Assembly: GCA_035286285.1 (NCBI GenBank)
Contig: JAYKJG010000112.1
Location: 1 to 16,148, forward strand
Length of the DNA: 16,148 nt
DNA from: Prochlorothrix sp035286285
GTDB taxonomy: Bacteria > Cyanobacteriota > Cyanobacteriia > Prochlorotrichales > Prochlorotrichaceae
Reading direction: 5' to 3'
A program made the translations under genes and the position numbers. The notes under the pieces are model-generated. The model made no database searches. It was not told where the DNA came from and saw only the letters and a program-made list of their open reading frames with translations. Of the stretch, positions 1 to 8,010 are shown piece by piece. The first letter of the stretch is position 1, and each line of letters begins with the position of its first letter.

Positions 1-191
1 CCCTTTTGTCAGTCAATCAGGTCATGGCTTGCGGCGCTTGCGGAGAAGTGCCAATATTTTACCCGTGATGCCCTGTGGCGCGAGGAACCCTGTGACGTGG
101 GCGGAGAGGCCCATGGTGATTGGGTGTAAAACTTGCGCCCGGTTCCATTGGGCACTGTATCCCCCCAGCCCCTTGATGGTGGACGGTTGTT

Positions 192-1700
192 ATGACGACT
201 TCAAATTCGACTTTAAGCGCGACGGCTAGCCCTAGGGTCAATCCGGAGCAATTCAGCCCCAAACAGCAGCAGTTTCTAGAATTAGTGCGGGATGCTGGTT
301 TAGTTCAGAGTTTGCGGCAGTTTTGCCAGAATCAAGGGCTGGAGTTTAACTTTGCGAAGGGATTTTGTTTAAGTGGGTTGGTGGCGGACTGGATTGAGGT
401 GGAGGCGTATGCGGAAGAGCGGTGGCAGCTTACGGCCAAGGGGCGGCGGCATTCTGGGGCGGTGCCGGGATGGCAGCTTGGGCAGTTGTTGGGCCAAGGG
501 CTGGGGGCGATCGAGGTGCTCCAGGGCCACCTAGGGGAACAGTTCCAGGCGGAGTATGGGGTGTTGCAGCAGATGGGGGCGATCGCCCTAGGGACGGAGA
601 CAGCGGCGGGGGCGACGGTGGCCCTTGTTGAGGCCGATCGGCTCCAAAAGTTGGAAATCTGCCAGATGCTGTTTGCGAGTCTGCAAGGGGGGGCTTTGCC
701 GTTGGAGTTGGATTGGGGAGCCTCTGCAACCCAGCAAGCCCTCCAGTGGCTCCAAACCCAAGGACTGGCTACCCCCTACGGGGAGTTGGACTATCGGCTG
801 ACAGCTACGGCTGCGCTTCAGGCTCTGACGTTTACGCCAAGCATCTCCACCCTCACGAGCGAAATGCTCTTGTCCCAAAGCTGGCGAAATGCAACCTTTA
901 AGCCCTATAACATCCAGGATGAGGTGCCGAATCTGCCCTATGGCCGCTCTAGCATTCTCGGAGACTGTATTCAGCGCATTCGCACGCTGTTTCTGAATAT
1001 GGGCTTTGATGAAATGGCGGGCACGATCGTGGAGTCAGCTTTTTGGAATTTTGATGCGCTCTTTACGCCCCAGGACCACCCTGCCCGCGATGAACAGGAC
1101 ACGTTTTATTTAGACCAGCCGCCAGCCTTGCCCCTGCCCCAGGATGCGGCGCTGCTGAGCCGGGTCCAAGCTGTCCACGAGCACCATTACGGCAGTCCCT
1201 GGACCCAGGCGGAGGCCAGCCGCGCTCTGCTGCGTGCCCATACCACGCCGTTCACGGCCCGTACTCTCTATGCAACCCAGGGCCAACCGGGTAAGTATTT
1301 TTCCATCGATCGGGTTTTCCGCAATGAAAACCTCGATCGCACCCATTTAGCGGAATTTCACCAAATTGAAGGAGTTGTGATCGGGGAGTTGCTGAGTATG
1401 CGCTCTCTTATGGGCTATTTGGGCTATTTCTATGAACAGTTAGGGTTCCAGACGCTCAAATTTAAACCCACCTACAATCCCTATACGGAGCCGTCTTTGG
1501 AGGTCTATGCCTACCATGAACCCAGTGATAGTTATTTGGAGGTGGGGAATTCGGGGATGTTCCGGCGGGAGATGCTGGAGCCGTTGGGCTGTGGGGAGGT
1601 GTCGGCGATCGCCTGGGGGCTGGGGCTGGAGCGGATCGCGATGTTGCTGTATGGGGTCGATCGGCTGGGGGATTTAATGGGGCCGGAAATCCGGCTCTAG
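192..1700 (+). CDS. pheS: Phenylalanine--tRNA ligase alpha subunit, archaeal/eukaryotic type
   Basis: This 502-residue class II synthetase chain would attach phenylalanine to tRNA-Phe in the cytosol, as the catalytic half of an alpha2-beta2 enzyme. The N-terminal ~220 residues look like the winged-helix tRNA-binding extension of the archaeal/eukaryotic alpha chain. The catalytic core follows at ~240-502. Seen directly: VESAFWNFDALF with PQDHPARDEQDTFYL (280-308), motif 2 as FRNENLDRTHLAEFHQIEG (376-394), and motif 3 as GLGLERIAMLLYG (476-488). The THLAEFHQ and HPARD-xQDTFY wording is characteristic of archaeal/eukaryotic enzymes, and 502 residues is far above the ~330-350 of the ordinary bacterial PheS. 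No beta-subunit gene (pheT) lies in the window. The ATG at 192 is the first good start; no clear Shine-Dalgarno is visible. It could be the only PheS, or a second paralog beside a bacterial-type one. Confidence 0.9.
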   Translation: MTTSNSTLSATASPRVNPEQFSPKQQQFLELVRDAGLVQSLRQFCQNQGLEFNFAKGFCLSGLVADWIEVEAYAEERWQLTAKGRRHSGAVPGWQLGQLLGQGLGAIEVLQGHLGEQFQAEYGVLQQMGAIALGTETAAGATVALVEADRLQKLEICQMLFASLQGGALPLELDWGASATQQALQWLQTQGLATPYGELDYRLTATAALQALTFTPSISTLTSEMLLSQSWRNATFKPYNIQDEVPNLPYGRSSILGDCIQRIRTLFLNMGFDEMAGTIVESAFWNFDALFTPQDHPARDEQDTFYLDQPPALPLPQDAALLSRVQAVHEHHYGSPWTQAEASRALLRAHTTPFTARTLYATQGQPGKYFSIDRVFRNENLDRTHLAEFHQIEGVVIGELLSMRSLMGYLGYFYEQLGFQTLKFKPTYNPYTEPSLEVYAYHEPSDSYLEVGNSGMFRREMLEPLGCGEVSAIAWGLGLERIAMLLYGVDRLGDLMGPEIRL

Positions 1701-1761
1701 CTGATTTTGGGCGGGGTTGGGGCTATTTGGAGCGATCCGCCGTGAAATCTGAATACTTTTG

Positions 1762-1800
1762 CTCCCCTCTACCCCCTTGGGAGAGGAGTTGGGGGCGGGG
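1762..1800. repeat. C-rich/G-rich hairpin in the pheS/holin convergent gap
   Basis: The stretch CTCCCCTCT (1762-1770) can pair, with one bulged base, with AGAGGAG (1782-1788) and is followed by GTTGGGGGCGGGGGG. Similar 'cccctct...gggagaggagttgggg' units are common dispersed intergenic repeats in cyanobacteria (recalled, not searched). It lies between two converging genes, so it may also serve as a terminator. Confidence 0.45.
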
Positions 1801-1828
1801 GGTCTGCTTGAGTGGGGATTTTGGGGAG

Positions 1829-2179
1829 TTAAGCAGCTTCTTCTTCGGCAAACCCGTTGAGGAGGCCGGAGACGATCGCGAGCACGATCGATCCCAGAAT
1901 AGCGGCTAACAGATTGTCGATCTGTAAACCGGGGGTGAGCTTATCCACCAAAACCAGAGCAATGACGTTGAGGAGGGGTAAAAATAAGCCGAGGGTGATG
2001 ATGGTGACGGGTAAGGTCAGCAGAAACAGAATTGGGCGCACGATCGCATTAACAAACCCCAACATGGCTGCGCCAACAATGGCATCACCAAATCCCCCCA
2101 GTTCCATGCCGGGAACCAGAAAAGCGGTTAACAGGAGGGCGAGGGCAGTCAATAACCAAGTGAGCAAAAATTTAGGCAT
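1829..2179 (-). CDS. Phage-holin-4-like small integral membrane protein
   Basis: This is a 116-residue, very hydrophobic protein with about four membrane segments: LLTWLLTALALLLTAFLV, an Ile/Ala-rich segment with GFVNAIVRPILFLLTLPV, TLGLFLPLLNVIALVLV, and a C-terminal AILGSIVLAIVSGLLNGF, followed by an acidic tail (AEEEAA). The layout, with NAIVRP and LTLP-x-T-x-x-TLGLF, matches the widespread 'phage holin family 4'/YvlD family. Its function in free-living bacteria is not settled; phage lysis should not be assumed. I chose the ATG at 2179 (MPKFLLTW) because GGAG stands 10 nt upstream. The open frame continues further upstream, but that extension is Ser/Arg-rich and unlike the family. The gene converges on pheS, and its upstream gap holds REP units. 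Confidence 0.8.
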   Translation of the reverse strand: MPKFLLTWLLTALALLLTAFLVPGMELGGFGDAIVGAAMLGFVNAIVRPILFLLTLPVTIITLGLFLPLLNVIALVLVDKLTPGLQIDNLLAAILGSIVLAIVSGLLNGFAEEEAA

Positions 2180-2367
2180 TGATGACAATCTCCAAGCAAG
2201 GGGTTTTAGCAGGGAAAAACACGAGCTTGCGGGCGGGTGCAGCCGCCGTTGGGTTTTGGCTTGTCTTTTCAAGCTCACGCTACAGCTAGGGTACAACAGA
2301 ATCTTTGCAGGGGAACTTCGGTATAAGGGTTTCAGCGACTTAAGTGCCTATTACTTCTCCTGAATCT

Positions 2368-2470
2368 ATGTAACACTTTGTAGTAAGGACTTTAGTCCTT
2401 ACCCTAAGCAATGAGGACTAAAGTCCTCACTACGATGTAACACTTTGTAGTAAGGACTTTAGTCCTTAAC
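2368..2470. repeat. Cluster of three REP-like palindromes with GTAG foot
   Basis: There are three near-perfect palindromes: TAAGGACT-TT-AGTCCTTA at 2384-2401, TGAGGACT-AA-AGTCCTCA at 2412-2429 (opposite orientation), and a second TAAGGACT copy at 2451-2468. Each has the tetranucleotide GTAG directly at its 5' foot (2380-2383; CTAC at 2430-2433 for the inverted copy; 2447-2450). Copies one and three sit inside a 34-bp direct repeat (2368-2401 and 2435-2468). The base pairs outside the constant GGACT core differ in a compensatory way between copies. The cluster lies between the 3' end of the channel gene and the 5' end of the holin-like gene. Apart from this cluster I see nothing recognisable in 2180-2545. 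Confidence 0.85.
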
Positions 2471-2545
2471 ATCTGGTAGGAGTGCGGTTTTTGTACCCAA
2501 GGCAGCATTTTTTGGCAGTCAACCAAGGCTGGGGATCTTTTCCCG

Positions 2546-3532
2546 TTACGGAAAAATAGAGTATCGGGGTCGTGGGGTTAAATTGGGTTCTGGTTCAACG
2601 GTGTGAAAGTGTTCATAGTTAATGTAACGATAGCCCCGATCGTCCGTGAATAAAATATCGACAAAGCGCATATTCCATCTGAGATTTTGAACGTCATAGA
2701 TATGATATTCATGAATCACCTGGGAGAGGGTTTCATCTAAGCCGGTGAGGGTGACAAAGATCTGAGTTTCCTGTTGTTCTAACTCCTCTAGGGTTTTGTC
2801 ATAGAGATGGCTACCGGGGATGATTTGGTGCATAACCATCCAGGTTAGACCAAAGCTGGGGGTTTCACTCCGCAGCAGATTGAGGTCATAAAACCGATAC
2901 ATAAAGTGCTTTTCTTCGGTGATTTCCCGCTGAAAGAGGCTCACCCGCACTTGGGCTTCTAGGATGCGGTTGCTGCGTTGATTTGCGACACGAAACATCA
3001 GGGTGGGAACGCCATTAAAGGGACAGATGACGGCGACATCGCTAAAGAGAACCCTGGCGGTGGGCAGGGAGAACCGGGCAAACATCAAGCCGGTGACGAG
3101 GGCAAAAATGAGTAAGCCGGTCCAGGCTTGGATGGCAACGAGGAAGTGGGCGTAGAGGGTGTTGGGGGTAAAAGCGCCATAGCCGATCGAGGCTAGGGTT
3201 TGGATGCTGAAAAAGAAAGCATTGAGAAAGTTGTGCTCTGCGCCCTGGATGCTGTTCGGTTGCAGCATATAAAGGGAGGCAAAAAATAAGTTGGTCCCCA
3301 GGTAAATCAAGCCCATAAAGCTGATAAAGACGGGCCAGGACAGGGTAATTAACCAATGGTAAGGGTCGCCCCACTCAAACGGGGGGATATCCCACCAGGG
3401 CAAGCTGTGGGGCTTAATGAGGGTGCTGTATTTGGGGCGCGGTTTGGAGGGGGTGGAGGAGTTTGGGCGGGCATTGGCGGGGGACTGAGACTGGGGTCGA
3501 TAGCGGGAGGATTTTGGGGAAAACCAAGACAT
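2546..3532 (-). CDS. Inward-rectifier potassium channel (KirBac-like)
   Basis: The product has 328 residues from the ATG at 3532. A Pro/Ser-rich cytoplasmic N-terminus (1-45) leads into the slide-helix region (FEWGDPYHW). TM1 follows at ~61-89, the pore helix at ~103-114 and the selectivity filter TLASIGYG at 112-119. TM2 is at ~129-152, and the remainder is the cytoplasmic Kir immunoglobulin-like domain. The filter and the segment NRILEAQVRVSLF (~189-201) are hallmarks of bacterial Kir channels. The residue after GYG is Ala rather than the Asp of KirBac1.1. The channel would conduct K+ across the plasma or thylakoid membrane. It lies 64 nt downstream of the ABC ATPase gene on the same strand, so co-transcription is possible. 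An in-frame TTG at 3544 would add four residues; ATG is preferred. No strong ribosome-binding site is visible. Confidence 0.9.
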   Translation of the reverse strand: MSWFSPKSSRYRPQSQSPANARPNSSTPSKPRPKYSTLIKPHSLPWWDIPPFEWGDPYHWLITLSWPVFISFMGLIYLGTNLFFASLYMLQPNSIQGAEHNFLNAFFFSIQTLASIGYGAFTPNTLYAHFLVAIQAWTGLLIFALVTGLMFARFSLPTARVLFSDVAVICPFNGVPTLMFRVANQRSNRILEAQVRVSLFQREITEEKHFMYRFYDLNLLRSETPSFGLTWMVMHQIIPGSHLYDKTLEELEQQETQIFVTLTGLDETLSQVIHEYHIYDVQNLRWNMRFVDILFTDDRGYRYINYEHFHTVEPEPNLTPRPRYSIFP

Positions 3533-3596
3533 AGGACTACGCAAAGGGCAAAGGAGGACTAGTGGGGGGGATGGCAGTCTGTCTGTTGGACTTCTC

Positions 3597-5141
3597 CTAT
3601 GCTAAGACTGGTCCGTGGGCGATCGCCCGATCGGACTGGGCCTCAAACAAATGGAGATGCTCGATCCGGATCGATAAATGAATCATCTGCCCGACGCTAA
3701 ACTGCTTTTCCGGGTCTACGCGCACCTGGAGCAACTCCGAGGTTTCAATTAAATGCACGGTCAAATAGGTATCGCTGCCCAAGCTTTCAATGCGATCGAT
3801 GACCACGGGCAGGTTTTTGACTGCGGACCCTCCCAAATCAAAATGCTCAGGCCGAATCCCCAACACCACGGTTTGCTCTAAGTGGGGTTGAAGGGCGGGT
3901 AACCAGGGGGTGGGTAGCGTAAACCGAAACTGGTCATGGACGATCGTGGCCGGACTTTTCAGTTGGACCGTAATAAAGTTCATGGGGGGGGAGCCAATAA
4001 AGGAGGCCACAAACCGAGTGGCGGGGGTGCGATATAGCTCCAAGGGGGTGGCGACCTGCTCCAGTTGGCCTTGGTTCATCAGGGCAATGCGCTGGCCCAT
4101 GGTCATGGCTTCCACTTGATCGTGGGTGACGTAAATGGTGGTGGTGCCCAGTTGCCGCTGAAGCTGGACAATTTGGCTCCGGGTTTCGGCCCGCAGTTGG
4201 GCATCCAGGTTCGACAGGGGTTCATCCATCAAAAAGACTTGGGGATTGCGGGCGATCGCCCGACCCAGGGCTACCCGCTGTTTTTGACCGCCGGAGAGTT
4301 GCCGGGGAAAGCGCTGGAGTAGGGCTTCAATTTGGAGCATTTGGGCAACTTGGTGGACCAGAGCCTGAATGGCAGCTTCCTGGGGGGGAAGATAGCGCAG
4401 GGGGGCGGGGAGGGAGCGGGTTGCGGCAAAGCGCAGTTGCTGGCCCCAATGTTGCCAGGATTGCAGCGGGGACTTGGGGGTTCGGGCCTTGGGGGGAGTG
4501 GATCTGGGCAGGGGTTGGGGGTTGGGACGATCGCGACGGTCTGGGGAAGGGGGGGAGTCCTGGGGGAGGGGGGGATAGAGGGCGGAGGCCGTTTCTGGAC
4601 CAGAGGGGGAAGCAGCTTGGGGTAAGGTTTCCCCTGGGTGGGGGTTAAGGTTGGGGAGGCTGGGGGAGGCTTCGATCGATCGGGGGGCAAGGGCAGGGCT
4701 GTTACTGGACCCGATCGCCCTGGCTCCGGCTGTCCCGGTTGTGCTTGGCTCCCGGAGCCGATCGTCCCCCCGCTCCCCTGGGTTGCGCCGCCGCAGCCCA
4801 AAGGCAATATTGTCATAGACCGACAGGTGGGGATAGAGGGCGTAGCTTTGGAAAACCATGGCGATATCCCGCGCCTTGGGGGGGAGATCCTGGACGGGGC
4901 GATCGTTAACCCGAATTTTCCCCGCCGTTACGGTTTCCAAACCCGCAATCAACCGCAACAGCGTACTTTTGCCACAGCCCGATGGCCCCACAAGAACCAA
5001 AAACTCCCCATCATGGATCGTTAAGTTAATGTTCTTCAGAATGGGAACCAGTCCAGAGGAAGCATCCGTGTTCGGGAGGGTTGCTGCCCCTGGGCGGCTG
5101 GGAAACGCTTTGTACACATTTTCAAGAACAACCTTTGCCAC
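3597..5141 (-). CDS. ABC transporter ATPase, MalK/UgpC type, with large internal insertion
   Basis: This is the ATP-hydrolysing subunit of a carbohydrate- or osmolyte-type (CUT1-like) importer. Numbered from the GTG at 5141 (514 residues): Walker A GPSGCGKST at 52-60, Q-loop Gln98, signature LSGGQ at 282-286, Walker B VFLMDEP at 302-308, switch His340, then a C-terminal TOBE/regulatory domain (~390-514) with GIRPEHF. Family members have ~360-390 residues. The excess is an insertion of ~130 residues (about 119-252) between the Q-loop strand (NIAFGLRRR) and the helix before the signature. It is rich in Pro, Ser, Arg and Gly and looks disordered. A second short insertion lies near 15-31. No permease or binding-protein gene is adjacent, so it may energise a remote permease. 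GTG at 5141 has GAGG 6 nt upstream; TTG at 5147 is the alternative. The gene starts 34 nt after the M16 homologue's stop. Confidence 0.9.
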   Translation of the reverse strand: MAKVVLENVYKAFPSRPGAATLPNTDASSGLVPILKNINLTIHDGEFLVLVGPSGCGKSTLLRLIAGLETVTAGKIRVNDRPVQDLPPKARDIAMVFQSYALYPHLSVYDNIAFGLRRRNPGERGDDRLREPSTTGTAGARAIGSSNSPALAPRSIEASPSLPNLNPHPGETLPQAASPSGPETASALYPPLPQDSPPSPDRRDRPNPQPLPRSTPPKARTPKSPLQSWQHWGQQLRFAATRSLPAPLRYLPPQEAAIQALVHQVAQMLQIEALLQRFPRQLSGGQKQRVALGRAIARNPQVFLMDEPLSNLDAQLRAETRSQIVQLQRQLGTTTIYVTHDQVEAMTMGQRIALMNQGQLEQVATPLELYRTPATRFVASFIGSPPMNFITVQLKSPATIVHDQFRFTLPTPWLPALQPHLEQTVVLGIRPEHFDLGGSAVKNLPVVIDRIESLGSDTYLTVHLIETSELLQVRVDPEKQFSVGQMIHLSIRIEHLHLFEAQSDRAIAHGPVLA

Positions 5142-5175
5142 GGTCAACCTCAGTAATAGACGTTAAGAACAAACT

Positions 5176-6501
5176 TCAAGACATAGTAGCCCACGCCGCA
5201 GTCAGCATTTCGATCGTCGCCTCCGGTCCCACCACCGACACAAGGGGCGCTTGCAAATGGGTTTGGGCCACGGTCCACAACGCGGCTGCTGTTTGGGCCA
5301 TCACTCGGTCTTGAAAGGTCTGATCAAACCCCAGTCCCAGCCCTAGGACTTCATACCAGCCAAAGAGATGGGCTAGCTGCTCGTTGGTCTGCTGTCCGAG
5401 TAAATATTGTCCGAGCACCTTGCGCTGAAGATTGGCCACCACGGCTGCGGTTAAGGGTTCCTGGCTGAGGGTGTGTAGTTCCCGGTGCAGGGCGCGGAGG
5501 GCGATCGGGGCTTTTTCCGGGGCAGTGCCCCCATAGGCCACCAGGGCTGATCCTAGGGCGCGGGTTGGGTAAAATGCCGAGACATCATAGGCCAAGCCTT
5601 GCCGCTCCCGCAGTTGGACGAACAGGTGGCTCGACATGCCATTGCCCAGATAGGCACAGAGCAGTTTTAGGGGCACATAGGCCGGATCCATAACCCCCGG
5701 TACTCGATAGCCCAACATCAACATGACCTGCTGGCTGGGGTGAACCTGGGTGAGCCACTGGGGCGGGGGTGGGGGGGGTAGGGGGAGGTTGGGGTTTGCG
5801 AGTGTAGCTTGGGGGGCTGCCGATCGCCAATCGCCTAAACTGGCCTCAACCCAAGCTAGAGCTTGCTCAGTTGTGAAATTCCCCGCCAAACTGACAATTA
5901 ACTGCTCTGGGCGCACCTGGCGATCGTAAAATGCCTGAACCTGAGCACGATCGAGGTGGGGCAGACTGGCCACGCTACCCACACTGCTGTGGCTGTAGCC
6001 ATGGGAACCGTAGAGCGCCCCGTTGAGGGAATTGAGTGCCAAGGAAAAAACCTGCTCCCGCTGGCTCTGGAGCAAATGGAGGGCCATGCGCCGCTCTAAC
6101 TCTAGTTCTGCCTCCGGGAAGGTGGGCGATCGCAACACCTCCGCCGCCAAATTCAAAACCGTTGGAAAATCTTCCCCCACCGCCTTCAGGCTCATCACCC
6201 AATAGTCGTGGGTGACATCAATGCCAAAACCAACCCCCAAACTTTCCACCGCAGTGGCCAAGGCCAAGGCCGATCGCTGCGCCGTCCCCTTCGTTAAAGT
6301 TGCGGTCATTAAATGGGCCAAGCCTCGCTCCTCCGGCGCTTCCTCTGCACTCCCGGCCCGCAAAAAAAGCCGTGCCGCCACAATATCCGCACCGAGGTTA
6401 GGAGTCACGATCGCCGTAATGCCATTGGCGAGGCGGTGGTATTGGGGGTGGGGGGAGCAGCGGGGAGAGGGGGGAACGGGTTTCAAAGGCGGAACTCTCA
6501 T
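5176..6501 (-). CDS. M16B peptidase homologue with degenerate zinc site
   Basis: The product has 441 residues with the two-lobed fold of M16B (processing-peptidase-like) proteins. Active subunits carry HxxEH; here the site reads GLAHLMTATLTKGT (60-73), that is H-L-M-T-A, with the catalytic Glu and second His lost. The second-lobe element RERQGLAYDVSAFY (298-311), which supplies the Arg/Tyr pair to a partner's active site, is intact. This pattern is that of the non-catalytic subunit of a heterodimeric M16B peptidase. In cyanobacteria such genes often sit beside an active HxxEH gene, but none is in this window. A poly-Pro linker (PLPPPPPPQW, ~240-249) separates the lobes. I chose the ATG at 6501; the frame stays open to 6768, but that stretch is repeat-like and unlike the family. 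It may be the first gene of a unit with the ABC ATPase and the channel. Confidence 0.85.
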   Translation of the reverse strand: MRVPPLKPVPPSPRCSPHPQYHRLANGITAIVTPNLGADIVAARLFLRAGSAEEAPEERGLAHLMTATLTKGTAQRSALALATAVESLGVGFGIDVTHDYWVMSLKAVGEDFPTVLNLAAEVLRSPTFPEAELELERRMALHLLQSQREQVFSLALNSLNGALYGSHGYSHSSVGSVASLPHLDRAQVQAFYDRQVRPEQLIVSLAGNFTTEQALAWVEASLGDWRSAAPQATLANPNLPLPPPPPPQWLTQVHPSQQVMLMLGYRVPGVMDPAYVPLKLLCAYLGNGMSSHLFVQLRERQGLAYDVSAFYPTRALGSALVAYGGTAPEKAPIALRALHRELHTLSQEPLTAAVVANLQRKVLGQYLLGQQTNEQLAHLFGWYEVLGLGLGFDQTFQDRVMAQTAAALWTVAQTHLQAPLVSVVGPEATIEMLTAAWATMS

Positions 6502-6968
6502 GGGCCAAAGGTTGCTGGGCAACCTCGATGGATGGGGGCAAGCACGGCCCGTTGTGGTGGGCAGGGGCAGGACAACGGGAAACGGGCTAGATCGATCGAG
6601 GCACCCTACGTTAAGCCTAACGTTCTTTGTCCCCCTACGGGGCATGAACAGGCCATGAACTGGGTCTGAACTTCTGTGGATCCCGTTGGAGAGGGGAGCA
6701 CGATCGCCCCTGATCCTTGGGAGATTGCCCGGTGCAGATGCCCCGATGGGGGACGGGTGAAGACACAACCCCTACCCCTGATTGACTGACAAAAGTGGGT
6801 CAAACCAATGCGCAGCGGGCGGGTCAGGAAACCTGACCCCTACGGTTCCAAAGGTCTGGTAGGGGCGGTGAGAGCCTGCTGACCTAAACCACTCCTTAAA
6901 AACCCCAGAAATGGGTATCCCCCCTGCCCGATCGGGCCAGACCTGAATAAGGTAACCCAGTGATATCA
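6502..6968. other. Intergenic region with dispersed palindromic repeats
   Basis: No convincing gene. It contains a 6-bp-arm palindrome ACGTTA-AGCC-TAACGT (6608-6623) next to ACCCTAC. At 6777-6795 there is a 19-bp sequence that recurs inverted at 3-21. A hairpin GGGTCAGG-AAA-CCTGACCC (6821-6839) is flanked by GTAGGGG-like sequence (CCCCTAC at 6837-6843; GTAGGGG near 6859). These resemble common cyanobacterial intergenic repeats. Open frames here (for example 6772-6969 minus) are readings of the repeats. Confidence 0.5.
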
Positions 6969-8010
6969 AGCCACAGGATAACCGAACCTAATCTTAGTGG
7001 AGGTTATACCCACGACTTTGCAAAAATCCCGTGGACTGTATCCGAGGTCTAGCCTTTATTTCCTGCATTCTCAAATGATCCCCGTGGGTCTCTTGGCTAG
7101 TCCTTATCCATAACAATAGAGTAACGGTCATGTTGCTAAATGTTAAAATCAAGTTGTGTTGGCGACTTTCATTTGATTCAGAATCTTAATACTTTATTTA
7201 TATTCACCCAAAGTGCGTTGTGATCTTGATCAACATTGCTGGACATCCAGTCAAAAGATATTGATTTTTATTGCATCAGCTTTACGGTGTTAGAATAAAG
7301 ATCTAGAGTAACGATATTAGATTCATGACAGTTCAGTAGTAACGCAGCGGCAATGCACCAGCAATGCAGCAGCAACCGCACAGCCGTAAGGGTTCCACCA
7401 AAAATCAGCCTGTTCCCTTGCCGCCTTGCTCTTCAAATCCACAACTTTACCAACCCACGATTTTACCAACCCACAGTCCTCGAACCACCCTTGGTTTCTC
7501 TGCTTCCCCTTACCCCCTAGATCTCCGCCTTTCTGAATCAACGTTCATCACACCCTTTCGTTCCCAATCCTGACCTCCGATTCCTGCCTCTCTCTGCGCG
7601 CTTCCTGCCTTGCTCTTGTCTCCCCGCCTCCGGCTTGATCCTTGATCCCAATGCTGCTTTCGTAGTCTGGACTACTCCCACTTTTAAGGATGTATGTCAC
7701 CCTAACTAAGGCCATGGATTGGAGTCCTGCACGGGTTCATCCCTTTCCCCAAAGCCAACCTCTATCACAGTCCTGCTGTGATTGGGAACCTTTACATCAG
7801 GATCACCTTCACGGTTTCCTGGTTCTAGGGACACAACTGCCGGTTTGGCAATGTTTCAACCTCTAACATTTCCCTCTTAATATCCACTCTTTCAGAACAC
7901 TCGAATTAGGCGACACCGCATCTTAGATTGATAAAATCCAAACTTTTCTGCCTTTTCCTGTCTGGATATCGCCTGCTTACTCCCTCCTCCACTATATATA
8001 AGGTAATATC
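6969..8010. other. Long gene-free region with AT-rich island
   Basis: About 1 kb without a credible coding region. About 7090-7325 is distinctly AT-rich compared with the rest of the window. About 7400-7640 is strongly pyrimidine-biased on the plus strand, so its open frames (for example 7364-7573) lack protein-like composition. A 7-bp-arm palindrome ATCACAG-TCCTG-CTGTGAT lies at 7764-7782. I looked for tRNA-like clover-leaf elements and found none. The segment could carry a long leader or an unrecognised non-coding RNA for the downstream zinc-ribbon gene, but nothing in the sequence proves it. Confidence 0.4.
7219..7296 (+). promoter_or_regulatory. Possible promoter with CRP-like half palindrome
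   Basis: TAGAAT (7291-7296) is a fair -10 element inside the AT-rich island. TTGCAT (7271-7276) lies 14 nt before it, a shorter spacing than standard. Upstream, TGTGATCTTGATCAACA (7219-7235) is close to the cyanobacterial CRP consensus TGTGA-N6-TCACA, but the right half is off by an inserted base. This is suggestive only; no gene follows closely. Confidence 0.2.

Noticed and set aside
29..262. Overlapping small frames on both strands before pheS
   Set aside because: Low-quality composition, no family features and overlap with the pheS start; treated as the pheS upstream region, in which I see only the 19-bp repeat at 3-21.
1829..2179. Holin-like protein as evidence of a prophage
   Set aside because: This membrane family is widespread on chromosomes, and no other phage gene is present.
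6772..6969. Minus-strand frame containing VGVRFPDPPAA
   Set aside because: It translates the GGGTCAGG/CCTGACCC intergenic repeat and has no start signal.
7764..7782. ATCACAG/CTGTGAT palindrome as a CRP operator
   Set aside because: The half-sites are in the reverse order relative to the TGTGA-N6-TCACA consensus; kept only as a small hairpin.
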